Origin: Strix aluco
Taxonomy: Eukaryota > Chordata > Aves > Strigiformes > Strigidae
Direction of reading: 5' to 3'
NCBI RefSeq assembly: GCF_031877795.1
Contig: NC_133971.1
Span: 10,456,325-10,520,324, forward strand
DNA length: 64,000 bases
The translations under genes and the position numbers were made by a program. The notes below the pieces were generated by a model, which was given only the letters and a program-made list of their open reading frames with translations, was not told where the DNA came from and did not search any database. Positions 37,801 to 51,231 of the stretch are shown one piece after another (within the stretch, counting starts at the first letter, position 1; each line of letters starts with the position of its first letter).

Positions 37801-40800
37801 ATAAAAACCACAATGCATACCATGTTTTTATACATGTTAATATGCATCCACAGCATATTGATACAAACATACATTATGTCTGCATCACAACAGGAGTAGT
37901 TGTGAAACAGACCAGAGTTATTTATAGCTCTGGCCTGGAAATGCTTCAAACAAATATCCTGGATTAAGGCAGTATTTTTTAAAATCATACTTAAATTATT
38001 CTGATGTTAGTGGAAATACCTACTCCACTCAGTTAAGTCATCATATCAGCATGTTTCTCAACAGACAGTAAACTGTTTTGCTCGAAGTTTATATCTATAA
38101 AACATGCTGGCACACAAATCAAATGTGTGCTCTGCTTGGACTGAGCATGAGCTCAGGCAACCTGGCACAAACTGTGAGATTTCCTATTTCATATTTTTCA
38201 TATCTACTTCATATGCAAAAATCCACTGTATTTATGCAAGCTATTTTAATGGCAGGCTTCACTTGACACTACTCCTCCAACTAACTTTGTAGGAACAATC
38301 TAAAACAAGTCTTTCAAAACAGCTCTGGGAGAAGCCACAAAATACTGCCACAGGAGGGCCCTAACTTGGACTTTTATGATGATTCATTTCCTTACAGTAC
38401 CCTGGAAGCAATCTGTTAGGTTTACAATAATACTCATATTTTATAGAAACTTATTTTGATTGAAAAGTGGAAAATAAAATAGAAGTTATTTAATTTTCAC
38501 TTCCAGGACTTGCCCCAACGCACCTCTTACATGAGCTGCTCAGGCTTTACAGTGACCAAAGTAGTTCGATAGTCCAACAGAAGACCCACTCCCTGGCTTT
38601 CCAACCTCCTTTTCAGAACTGTCCCCTCTTGGAAGAGCAGAACCAAGACCTGTTACATATGGAAGGTAAAACACATTTATTCCCTTTCCCTTAATGCTTG
38701 CATTATGTAAACTCTATTCATATGGTTAGTTGTACAGGACAGTGAGATAGCCATAACAATTCCAAGACTAAAATAAGAAAGATAAACAAGTGAAAAATAA
38801 ATCAGATGTGGGACAAAAGGATAAAACTTCCTCCTTAAAACTGCATCCATGGATAGCATAGCAACCCATTCTTAGTCAATCTTTTTGTCCATTTTTTCTT
38901 AGAGGCTGCTGTTGGAGGAGATCTGCTACTGTCATTTCTGGTCTTCCTCAGCAATTCTTTCTATTACACACATCCATTCCTGTCTTGGGAACAATAGTGA
39001 CCAAAGAGCTGAAGTGCTGATATCACCTTCACCCCTTCCCCTTACCAGCGAGGAAAAATGCATCCTGCCTCTCTGCCTCCTCCAGGCAAAGCACAGTGAG
39101 AAAGCCGGGTGGAAATCTCCACCTCAGATATAGTATAAACTATACTGTGTGGCTGTATTTTTTATTTCATTGAGCTGCCACTTTTGTCATACTTTGAACG
39201 TGGACATTTTCCAAGCAATACATTGATTCTCAGTCCCTGATTCCCAAAGTGCAGCCCCAACCAAGGATGTTTTGCCAGGGCAACTAATATGTAAAACTGG
39301 CAAGTTTTGATGTAAGTGGAGGCTCAGGGCTGCTCCTGTGCTCCTCAGCAGTGAGCTCCTATGCTTTATAAACACTTTAGCATGCTTTACAAGATGCAAA
39401 GAAGAAAAGATAATCTGACTCCAAAGACCAGTGTGATCTGGTATACACATCTCCTTCACGTGGCTATGCCTACTTCAGCACAGCTGTACTGAGATTTTCA
39501 GTCCACAGACATTTAAGAAAAGAAGAGTAAACATGTCAGAGGTACTGCAAAGATGTAACATTTCAATAATGGACCTAAAATTATGCAATACCGTTGTTGA
39601 AGGAATGCTGCTGTTAATAAAAAATATTGTGCTATGGACATACATGCACTCTTAGCTTCAGTTACCTGCCTATGCCCTGCAGCACAGGAATTCAACTTGT
39701 ACGTGCTATTCCAGCTACAGCAACTGCAGATGCCTTTTCTACAACTTATTTGCATAAGTAAGATTTACAAGTTACATCAGTGTTAACACCTCATAAGGAT
39801 ACTGGTATTATGAGATAAGAACACAATGAAGTTTAAGCCTTTTCCAAGACAACTTTCGGTAAATTCATAAAGGTATTCACACTAAAGAAATGGCAAAAGT
39901 GATTTTTTCTAATATCAAAACACTCCTCTGAAAACAAGTATTTTGTCATTTAAGTATAATGAAGAGAAACAGTATTTTTTTTTTCTAAAATATCTTTGTA
40001 GGAAATTCTAACAGTTCCCTTACTGAATAGAAAAGATTTGGCTTTAAACATCTGACAAAGTTTTTTGTCCTTTTCCTAGCTCATATCTTGTTAACATTTG
40101 CCTAGTTAACTGGCAGCCACATCCGACATAGTAGGTAAAAGATACGAGTAAAAAATTCCAGCTTCCCACCAGTTACAAGGACAAATACTGCACTTATTCC
40201 TTGATCACTCCACAGATCTCATGCAACTCCCAGGCTGTTACTCACAAACAATTTAAAGATATCTAGAAAGAAAAACTTCTGCAGTTTTCCCCTCCTTTTG
40301 TCCTTTATGAGGGTTGTCTTCCTCAACATGTGTGTGAATAAGAAATAGGTCTGTAAAAAAAGGAATATAAAATGCAGAACCATCTGGGTAACTTTTTAAA
40401 TATATATGTATGTATATGCCCCCTGCAAGTAAATATCTACCCCATAAATATCTACTGTAGCATAGCCACAAAAGAGCTTTGTACCCACATTATGCATTTT
40501 TGCAGACAGCCATGTCTAACAAATGTGCAAAGAGGAGCAATACTTCACTCAGAGCTGTGATGGCACACTCTGCCTAAGACTGATACAGCCATACAAGCAA
40601 AAGCTGAGCTTTACAGGTATTGCCTGTTTCACACAGAAAACTGGCTTGCTCTGTAAGGACAAAAAACAGCTTCACCAGTATTGGTAGATTAATCTTACTT
40701 CTCCTGTAATGTGACATTCTTATTTTAATGAGGTGCTCCTACTGTAGACCTGGCCAAGCACATGCTTTAACAGTTCATCAAAAATCTTGTTGAATGGTTG

Positions 40801-43800
40801 CCATTTCATACAAAAAGGAGTATTTTAATCATCTTTTTTAAAGCTACAGTCATGCTTAACATAGATACTGTTCTTGTGAAAGAGCAAAAATTATGACTTT
40901 CTTTGCTAATTCTAATATATATGAAAACCAAATATGAACCAACCTATTTCCTATCCTTGTAAATACTACTGCTCAGTTTACAAAAAAAAGACAGAAGGTA
41001 AAAGCCATCCTACCAAAAAAGCAATGCTACTATAGACAAAACCAGAGAATTGTAGACTGCAAAGTAACTACTAACACTACAATGAGATCTGTATAGCTTT
41101 GATATAAACACGCCCTAGCAAGTGCCTGTAAGTCATCCACAGTAGATACCAACAATTTGAAAGCAGACTGCAAGTTGTTTCATGCAATTTTGTTGGTTCA
41201 GACTCCAACTCTTATTAACTATGGCTGTTGTACTCCTAAGGTGCATGTGATAGTGTCACTGTTCTTTCAAGGAAAAAACTCAACAAGGCTTATTCACAAA
41301 CTAATATTCATTCCAAAGTGTTCTTCACACCTTTCATTTGATTATTTAGATGCTCTAAATCTATGTAGGTTCACAAAAAATTAAGATATCCCCATCCATA
41401 ACAGGAGAAACAACCAGTCTCATCCACTACACCCCTGTTTCATGCATACTGAAAAACACACAAAAATGTAATGTTGCTTTTTTTTGGTCAAAGTGAGCAC
41501 TTTACCCAAATGCCTCTAGGTCAATTTAAGAAAACAAGCACGAAACCAAAGTGGTTTCCAGTCCCACTGTTAGGTGTACTAGGAGGTTGGGTTTACTGGT
41601 ACACATGAGATGGAGACAAGATAACAAAACCAGGCCAAAGGCAGTTCTGTAGTTTCCTGAATTGCATACTTATTACCTGTGAGATCTAAACCCCTCTTAA
41701 AAGAAGTCTAGAAGTCTCAGTATTTGCATGAGGAAGCTTGTGGTATATTCATGTTTCCTTACTCAGTGTCTATTGACCCAGTAATTTACCTCTTATCCAA
41801 GGATAAGGATCTTTTTAGGTGCTCACTTGTGTCGTGGTGACAGTACGCAGCAGGGTGCTGCTGCACTGGGATCATGCAGAGATCATTGCTCCGCTCCATT
41901 GCCTGGTGCTCTGTTCACCATCTGTGGTTGTCTGCATACCTGGTTGGGGTTTGGCAGGTTCAGACCAGGCCACGCTGGGGCGGCTTTTGCAGAGTGCTGG
42001 TAAGGACAAGTGGCACACCCACGCCAGATGAAAAACACTCCTCACCGCCCCATGCCAACACAGATGGCCTCCTTGGGCTTTGGCAACCCTGTTTAACCTT
42101 GTGGTGGAGCACAGCAGGTGAGTGCTCAGACTATCACAGCCAAGTCTCAACTGGGCAGCAACCAGCAGCTAAGAGGCAGCTGGAGAAATGGACTGTTAGC
42201 ATCCTAGCTACTAGAATTTCCAGGTAGCTCAGGAGAGCATGCTCTTGGAAACTGAAAGGATCAGGATAAACGACGGAGGGTCAGGAGATGCAACCAGATG
42301 CCTGATTCTTCCACAAGTGTAGACCTGCAGTGTCACTAGCCTGTGAACATTTTGTTCCTTCCCACCTCACACCATGGACTGTTGCGAGACAGGGCCATTA
42401 ACCAAGAACCACTCTTGTGCGGTATGGCTCACACACCCTCCAGGCTGGAGCTGGTTCTCCTTTTGACAGCTCAGAGCCCACGGGCTACACCCAGAAGCCC
42501 TCAAAAACATGGCTGGTTTTGCACTAAGTTTTATTTAAGGTAGTTACAGGGAGCTTCTGAAGCACAACTCCTACACCTGTTAGTCTCCAATAGTCTCATC
42601 ACAACAGCCAGAAGAATTTTGTAGGAGCACTCTCACCTGGGTGTATTTTGCTGCTTGTTAGGAAATGAAACTAACACCAAACAAGGCATCAAAATTATCT
42701 CAAGTCATACAACACTTAAGAATATAAACATTATGCATTTCTCATTAACTTTGTAGAACTGGATTTCAGGTAAGAGGCATCCCTTCAGTAATCCTCCATC
42801 TTTTTTTACAACTGTTTGCATTATTCACAACTGATTGCTCAAACATAGAAAACATTCTTATGCTAACTTTTTTAGAAGAATAAATAGTATGGAATATACA
42901 AATAGATATCAGGGTTTACTTGTCACATCAATGTACTCACCTCTCAGTAATGTCACAGGGGGTTGCTCCTGGTCAATCCCAGTTTGACAGAGGACCAATA
43001 AATTAATACTTACAAGGAAACAATTTTATTGCTAAATTGGTATTTCCTTTGAAAATGCTAAAATGCAGCCTTGTATTTAGCAATTTCTAGTATGTACTGT
43101 AACACCATACAGTAATCATCTTTTCTAAACACTGCTTTTATTCATGGTTTATAACCAGTGAATTAATATGCTTTAGCTTTGATAATTTACGTCACTTATG
43201 AACTTATACAGCATAGCAAAGCATTAAAGATAAATTTCAAATAAAATTTAAGACATGTTTATCAATGATAACCCACCATCACTTATTTTCTCTTCTGAAT
43301 ACTAAACTGAAATGAATCCTGCAATTCATGGAAAATTTAAAACCAAAGGTAGACTAAGAACCATGAAAATAACATCACATACTGGAAACTCATTAGGCTC
43401 CACTAACAGAAGAAAAGTACATCATTAGATTGGGGTATATTCTCTGATGAACCTGCAATATGGATACAAAATTCTATTAATTACTGCTTAATTTACTGCT
43501 ACATATGTACAAAGCATGTCCCTAGTTTTTAAAAACCAAACAAGCTGCTGATTTTTAGATTCTTTTCTCAGCACGTGTTAGGTGACTCGAATTCCCCATA
43601 TTGCCTAGTCCATTGTAAGCGCAACATAGTTTTCCTGACTAGAATAAACATTTGCCTTGTCTATTGTTCAGTGTACTGCTGTATTAATCACCTCATATTA
43701 AAATAAAAATATAAATACATAAAGTCCCAATTCTTGATTAGAAAATTTTCCAAGAGCAAAATGACTATGAAGCAAAGCTGAGGTATTTGTCAGTCTGCAG

Positions 43801-46800
43801 ACAGACTCCTTGAAGTGCCCTGGTAGTCAAAAGGTACAAGTCAAAATGGATCTTATCACTTCCAGTGCTACCACCTATGAGCAAGCCACCCAGCAAACAC
43901 AGCACAGGTTGGCATGACTCTTGCCATTCAAAGCTACATGCATTGGCAAAGGCAAGAGACCACTGCCAGGCAGGACATGGAGTGAAAAGACAGACTGGAG
44001 AACAGATAGATTTGTGTAGAGCATGCTATTTCATGATAGCCTAGACACTGTGGAAGGAACCAAAAAAAGACAGAAACAAACCCCAGATGACTCCTCCCTC
44101 AAGTGTAATTAAGGCACATTTTCATACTTGGGCACACTATTCAAATGACAGGGTGTAACAAGATGGAAGACCAACACCTGTCTTCTCATCCTCCACTCAG
44201 GTCAGTCAGTCAGCTTTCATTTTCTACAACTGGGACATTTTTCAAGATCCAATGATAATTGCAAGAACAAACCTAACACCCCTATGTACATCAGCATGTT
44301 TTTATTTATACCACATCTATAGAAATCTGAAAGACACATGAGCACAGGAATAGTATCTACCTGGAAAGACAGAAAATACACCACAACATAGTTAAATTCT
44401 TTTTCTTCCTGCAGTTCTACTTTATCCTAACAGCACAGTTTTATTTTATATTGTTATATCATTCTTATAACCAATCTATCTTTCACAGCTCTGTGAAACA
44501 AAGGCCATGTTACAGATGTATATTCCTGACCACAAAAGAAAAAATCACTACTTAAGTTTTAGCCCCCACATATCAAGACTTGTTTTTGCATAAGTTTTAT
44601 AGAGCAATTTATCTTCTTGTATTTAAGATTTAGACATTCCATTTTAAAAATCAGGTTCTGTAAGCAGGGATGTACTGAAAGCTGTACTAGAAATGCCAAG
44701 CTTTGACTATGTATGTATCAACCAACTGCATCTTCACAGTGATGAGCTTTAAGAGCTCTCCTGTAAAAAAGGCTCTGAAACCTTTTCAGAAAAAAAAGAG
44801 AGCTGCAGAAAATCCCTCCCAGATAGAAAACATACATATTTGTTTTTACTGATGCTAAGAGAAAAAAGCTAATTATCAAATTATGAAATGCAACCTTACC
44901 TGGGTCCAGTATTCAGACATACAAAATACTGGCTATGCTTCATAGTACAAGAAAAACAGTCATTTTACTGAGAAATGTGAGCTCTGGACTTTAAAGAGAT
45001 ATTCTATTATTTGTCAAATAATTAATCACATTAATATTTCTCAGGAGTAAACATGCTTATAAATTTTCCAGCTGAAGTTTCCACAGCAAGTGAAAAATAA
45101 TTTCATTTAAAGACACCCTTACATACTTAATTTCAGATTTTGTTTTTTTGTAAGCTGTCTTCTTGTAGGTAGTGCATTTCAGAAATCCTCTGAAGTGCAC
45201 ATACAGAACAGCTTTGTAAATCCATCAAAGATAATTTCTGGCTTCTTGTTGAGCCATACTAGCCTGCATTTCCTCCAAAATGGCAGCCTCATCTCTGCAT
45301 GTTGCTATGGCCGCACCATACATCAGGCTTGCACTTTCTTCCTGGACCTGTTTACCTATGACAGGCCTAGGTGCTTCCTATGATGGTGCCTGCATCAGCA
45401 CAACATGCAGTCGCAGCAGCATGAAGCAGAGGATGGAGATGTTGAGGAATCCAAGCACGCTCCCTCCAATACCACACACAAGGGCTGCTTCAAGACACAT
45501 TACACAGCATGCAAGAAACGCATATGGATTTGGCTGAGGTCCTTTTAACTCTACTTTTCTGTGGCAGCAGAAGCTGAACACAGGTGAGCTAAGGGAACCA
45601 CATGTTTAGAAAGCAAACTAAATACTGCATTTTGCAAGGTCTCAAGTACTTGTCTGTCCCCCTGGTTCTGAGATGCTGCTATTGAGCATCAAATAGGCGA
45701 GCATTCTAATTCACATAACATGAACACAGTAAAACACACCTTTACAAACCTGCTCATCATCAACTTTCAAATATAATTTTAGTATTTTATAGCTTGTTTC
45801 ATTCATTTCAGCTACTAGACTGAAAACATTTTGTTTGTTTCACATGTACTTGCAGGGGAGGTCCCTTTGTGCATGGGGAAAACACAACCAAACCGAAAGT
45901 TATGGTAACTCTCACACTACCCACACATCAATTCTAATGTATTAGGGCTTACCCACCATACACAAGGAAACAAAGTCACCAATGCCACATTTGTGGCAGT
46001 AAAGCTTACCAACAACAGCCAAAGTTTCATGATACTGCTGACATACTCAAGAACACCAACCACCTGCAAACCCAGCAGTAGCAAAGATTAGACCCCAATC
46101 ATTATCCTTCAATATCATTTGCAGAAGCACACGGCAAAACTTCTCTCCCAAAAATGTTATCTAATCTCTAAAAAAATAAAAATTCAAGTGTTTATTGGCA
46201 CTGTGGTAAGTAATGGCAAATACAAGAAAGTTTGGCAAATTTCAAGCACAGATGATCATTAACTGCTCAAAAGATTGCATGCATAGAAAGTCTATTTTCT
46301 AGTCTTTCTTGCCCATTTTCATTAAAACATGCTCAAATATGCTGAAGTCCACAACATCTATTTGGCAGCCTACTTTTCAGTTGTTTCTGCTCTTCAAACT
46401 TTCTTGCTCTATTAACAAAACAGCACTACGTTGCTATTTGTTCTGTTCTTACACTAACCCCTATTGTGCCTTCTACTTACCGTTCTTTCCCAATGCAGTT
46501 GCACTACTTTTCCAGCGTCCCAAGGATGAAGTTTGTAGAAACACTGCTAAAGAGCACAGCCAAAACGTCACCTTGAGTGTTTATCCTTTCTTTGTTCAGC
46601 TCAGCTCTGAAAACTAACAACTGCCTCCTTGTGTCAGTAAGTACACATGAATCATATCCTCACTTTGCAAAAATTACTCTTCATTTAGACCACCCTTTGA
46701 AGGTCCCAATGGATGGCTGATGTATTCTGAAAATCATTGTTTCTACATATAAGAAACCTTCAGGGTGAGGTACCTTTCAGTTTACATTTTACAGTGCTTA

Positions 46801-49800
46801 ATACGCACCAACACCTTGAGAAACAATAAGGAAAAAATATTTGTCACCTTCATTTCTAATCCCTGAAGTTAAAATAACCTTCAGTACCAACTGGTGCAGC
46901 GCTGCCTTGCTGAATCTACTGATTAGTATCACTATACAAGAGAAGGGTATTTCATGATAAAAATTCTACCTATCCACTTGGTGGTCATCCTCTTAAAATC
47001 TGATTTATGGTAATTAAAATATCAGTATTGTTAGTCATTTTACTCCTGGCCGTTAGAAAAGACATCTCTGTTACAACTGTTCATTCTGAATCACAAAAAT
47101 CAAATTTATGAAAATGTTAGTATCTCAGCTGGCAGTGTGAAGTTGCATGTAATTCTGGGTAAAATTATTGCATTAAGGATGTACAGTCAACCTTGGCCAC
47201 AAGAAGATCAGATAGCCTGGTTTAAATACATTAACACCTGCCTGAACAGGTCCTTTCAATCATGTAAACTAGTTCAATTAAAAACCACACATCATTATAT
47301 CCAAACAATACTCCTGACGTTAGATTTTTGAGGAATATGACTGATGTAGCGGAATGGTTACAAGGTTGCAGTTAACTATATACATTTCCTGTAAGGTCCT
47401 GCTCTTTATTCCAGAATAAAATGAACACTGACTTTGTTTTGATTGCTTTATATGCCTTTGAAAAACCAGATTGTAAATTTCTTCAAAAAGACAAACTTGA
47501 GGCAAAAAGAAAATGCCACTGGTTAGTATATGGTGCTTATGAGCACAAGCAAGCAAGAACTACCATTAACAAATGGTAAATTAGTGAGAGAGAATGATGG
47601 AGGAGCTTGGAAACCAGCCTGGACTAGTTTACATTAAAGTAATTGCTGCCTTATTAACATTTTACCAAACTCTAGTGTTGATGAGAGTGGACTGCGTTTT
47701 GACGTTCAGGAAACCTGCTAAAAACCTAACTTCCTCGTTAGTCTTTCTAGCTGAAAGCCTAACTTACACATGAATATATGCAGTGGGGAGCACAGGGGTC
47801 CTGCCACTGAGTTGTGTCATGCACACACTTAACTGCACAGCATGGCTGAACACAGGAAAGCAGCAGCAAAATGCTCTGAAGTATGATTCCAGACTTGGAC
47901 CACCACAAACACATCTTAACCACTCCACCTCAGTTCCCCAACATTGGCTGGAGATTCAGATGAAGCAGCAGTCCCCATCACTGGGGCTCTGCCACCAGGC
48001 TCATAACAGGGCAGCCACGGGGAAGCTGCTGCTGAACTGCTCAGAGGTGAACCCCAGCTCAAGAGGCTGGTTCTGGCCACTGCCCTGCTCACACAGTTTC
48101 AAGGCAGGATGAGCAGCACCACTTTCCATCATGCCTTAGTTCGCCTATGTTCAGTTCTGCAGCTACATGGGGGTCTGGCTGCAAGTTAACTAGAACTGGG
48201 ATCAATTTCTATTGAAATACGCTCTATTTTAAAAAAAAATCAGAACAAGACATATCCATCCATAATACACTTAATTCTATCATAAGTCTCCTAAACATGT
48301 AAAGTTTTAGCAGATGATACCAAAACCCCTACTAATGTAACTGAGCAGGAGAACAGCTTCTTAGTGGGTTTCTTTGAGGCAGAATGAGATTTCGGCAAAC
48401 ACCAAAATTGTACCAAAACTTTATATAATAGCAGAAGCTGTCTCTTACAGGAAACACAACATCTATTAAAAAAAAAAAAAGAGAAAAAAAAGAATGGTCA
48501 CTGCTCTCTGAAACACTTCATACCTTAGAGTCTAGCCTTGATTACACAGCAGCACGCTACTATGAATACAATGCAGAAGTTCTTCGCTCTAAGTAGTCAG
48601 AAGAAGCTACAAGAATTTAGGTATTTATCATGCCTTTCAGTAGCCATGAATTCCACATTTAATATTAAGCAAGAAGTTATGAAGTACTCATGTCCATGAA
48701 GCCCTTCCTAAGTAAAGCCTTTGGAAAAAAGAAAAAAAAAACCAGTATTTTTTGTAAATGCCATGGAAAGACACATCGATGTTTCACATTTTAACTTTGA
48801 ATAATTCAACTACTGGAAAAATATAATAATTTTCAAATCTTCTATTATGGTGGTTGAAAGTAAAGCTATTTTCCCACATCAAGTCCTAGCTATTTACTCC
48901 GTAACATTTTGTCTATATTATTTTGTGCCATTACGCTAAAAGGAAAGAATCTTTCATACTGTGGCATTTCCTATAATTAAAGAGGCTACAAAAAGGGCTG
49001 TTTGTGCATTGGTATGGACCATTTGCTTATATTTATGGAAAAAATTATCAAGTTATTAGTGACTGGAAAGCTATGCAAATCCCAGAAGCAGCTGAAGAGC
49101 TGAAAAGTGTTAAATCACAGCAACCCTCAGACAGGCATCATTCCTCTTATTCAGCTGTCACATCGAGGACTTTTGAAGAAGCAGCAAATGAGTGACACAG
49201 AAATCAATTTGTTCTTTCTAAAATGTAAAGTACGGACTGAATCTTTGAGATTAACGGGTTCCTAACTTGTTTTGGAGCCTTGAAATGCCAGTGTTCTTTC
49301 TATCGACTGCTATGGGCCATCTTTAGGCTCCTTTCCACTGTCACAGAATAGCCTATGTGCTGTACTTTTGATTGAGGAGAGCCCCAAACAACAGTGAAGG
49401 GGCTCACCCCACCACCCAGTTGAGATGTTTTGAATAACAAACACCTGCTTGTCATTGCCCAGGGAAGTAAACATTTGCCATCATGTACCCTCACAAAGAG
49501 AAGGGGATGTTCACAACTCAAGACACCTTGAGCTTCACCCACTATGTTTGCTTTTTTTCTCAGCAAGAGACCTTCAGCTCTATCACACCAAAGCCCCCAC
49601 TCATCCTTCCAGAAGAACAGAGCATTTCATGATTTTTCTCATTTGGCAGCAACCTGACAGCCCCTCCGGAAGCAGAACACATTTGCACAGACAAGAGTCA
49701 GTCACTGCTGAATTGACACCACTACTCCATCCACTTGTTTGAGAGGACGGAAAGTGTTCATAAATGATAAGGAGGGGTTGGTGCAAGCCATCTGCACAAG

Positions 49801-50840
49801 AGCAAGTTTCATCCATTATCTTGCTGCAGCACATCCTTGTGCAATATAGCCAACAAACTGCTACCTCCTTGTTATATATATGTATACCTCACTCATCGTT
49901 GTGGTTACCTGAGGGCAAGTCTGTTGCTCTCCAGAAGCATGTGTAGTATTACATGGGAGCAAGTAAGGCTGTGCAAAGGGAACTCCACTCCAGCCCAGAG
50001 ATCTTAAAATCCTTCTGGGCTGGCTTTAGAGCATGGAAAGGCACGACTGTACCTGAGAAGGCAGTCCTTCATTACCTCCACAATCCTTTTCATTTTCTCT
50101 TGTTATGAAGTACAACAAAACTGGGGAACCCACACAAATATGCATCAATTCAAATCCAGGCTCACTGCTTTATCAGTATCCCTTTACTCTGTCACTGTAC
50201 AAACTGAAATCCTGAATGAATAAAAAAAATTTCCTGATGCTGCACTCAAGCTTTTTCTTGCCAACAGATGCCCCTTAATTGTAATCTTCATCAGAAGCAG
50301 CACTCTAAAGAGCTAACCAATCCTCGGATTTTCCTAGAAAGATCTGGGAACATAAGAACCAATTAAACGATCATGTCAGCCAGCCAAGTGTGATGGCATT
50401 GCTAGACACTATATAAGAGGACTGTCATACGACAAACCTCATCAAGTTTTTCACCTGGATACCCAAGCTCTTTAAATCTGAGAAGCAAAACAGAGATGCT
50501 GTCTGCTCTGCAGCAATTTAGTCATGACAATAACAAATTTCTACTTTTCATGTGCAATAGCTGAAATGCAAGAGAATGACTGATGTTTAAATCCTCTTAA
50601 ATGGCTATGACAACATTATCCTGTATCTTAATTGGAAACAGGTCACACTATTCAATGGCTATGACAGAAGAGGATACAATTTTACTCTGGCTGAGCCTCC
50701 ACATTTGGAACAAGTATTGCAAAAAACCTGTGCTCTTACATATGAAATGTAATTTCTGAAAACAAGCTTCTAACTATGCAACGAACCTGTCCTCAAAGTT
50801 GGCAGCAAAAGTTAAAAAAAGACAATGCTAAAAACTAGTC

Positions 50841-51231
50841 TGTTAATGAAAGACTGAGACAGAGGTATGAGACACGTTTATTAGCTCTAGACTCAGCCGA
50901 ACCGGGCTCCTACAAAATTACTAACCACCACAGCACATAAGCTTTTCCACAGAAAAAGACAAAGATAAAGCTGATGAATGGACTAAATCAGGCATTACGG
51001 CCTGTCATCAGCTCCATGTATTCTGGGCACGGGGAAACCCAGAGAGCTGCTGTCAGCCTGCGGCAACACGATGCTGCTTCTCCATCCTGTGGCTGGTGCC
51101 TGTGAAGAGCTGCCAAGAGGCTGGAGGCACCTTCTGGCCCTGCTCCTCTTGCCCCAGAGAGGGTCAGGCAGGAATGTGGGCAGCGGGGCTCTCCCCTGCC
51201 CCTGGGAAAACACAGCAAAGGTAACATAACA
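50841..51231 (-). mobile_element. Possible solo LTR (391 bp, minus strand)
   Basis: The block is bounded by TGTTA (50841) and TAACA (51231), perfect 5-base inverted ends. It is GC-richer than its surroundings. On the minus strand it holds AATAAA at about 50876-50881, followed by GTGTCTCATACCTCTGTCTC and the TAACA end, as in an LTR U5. I found no matching target duplication and no clear TATA box, so this is tentative. Confidence 0.4.

Noticed and set aside
47783..48112. 109-codon plus-strand open frame in a slightly GC-richer patch
   Set aside because: No family resemblance; probably chance.
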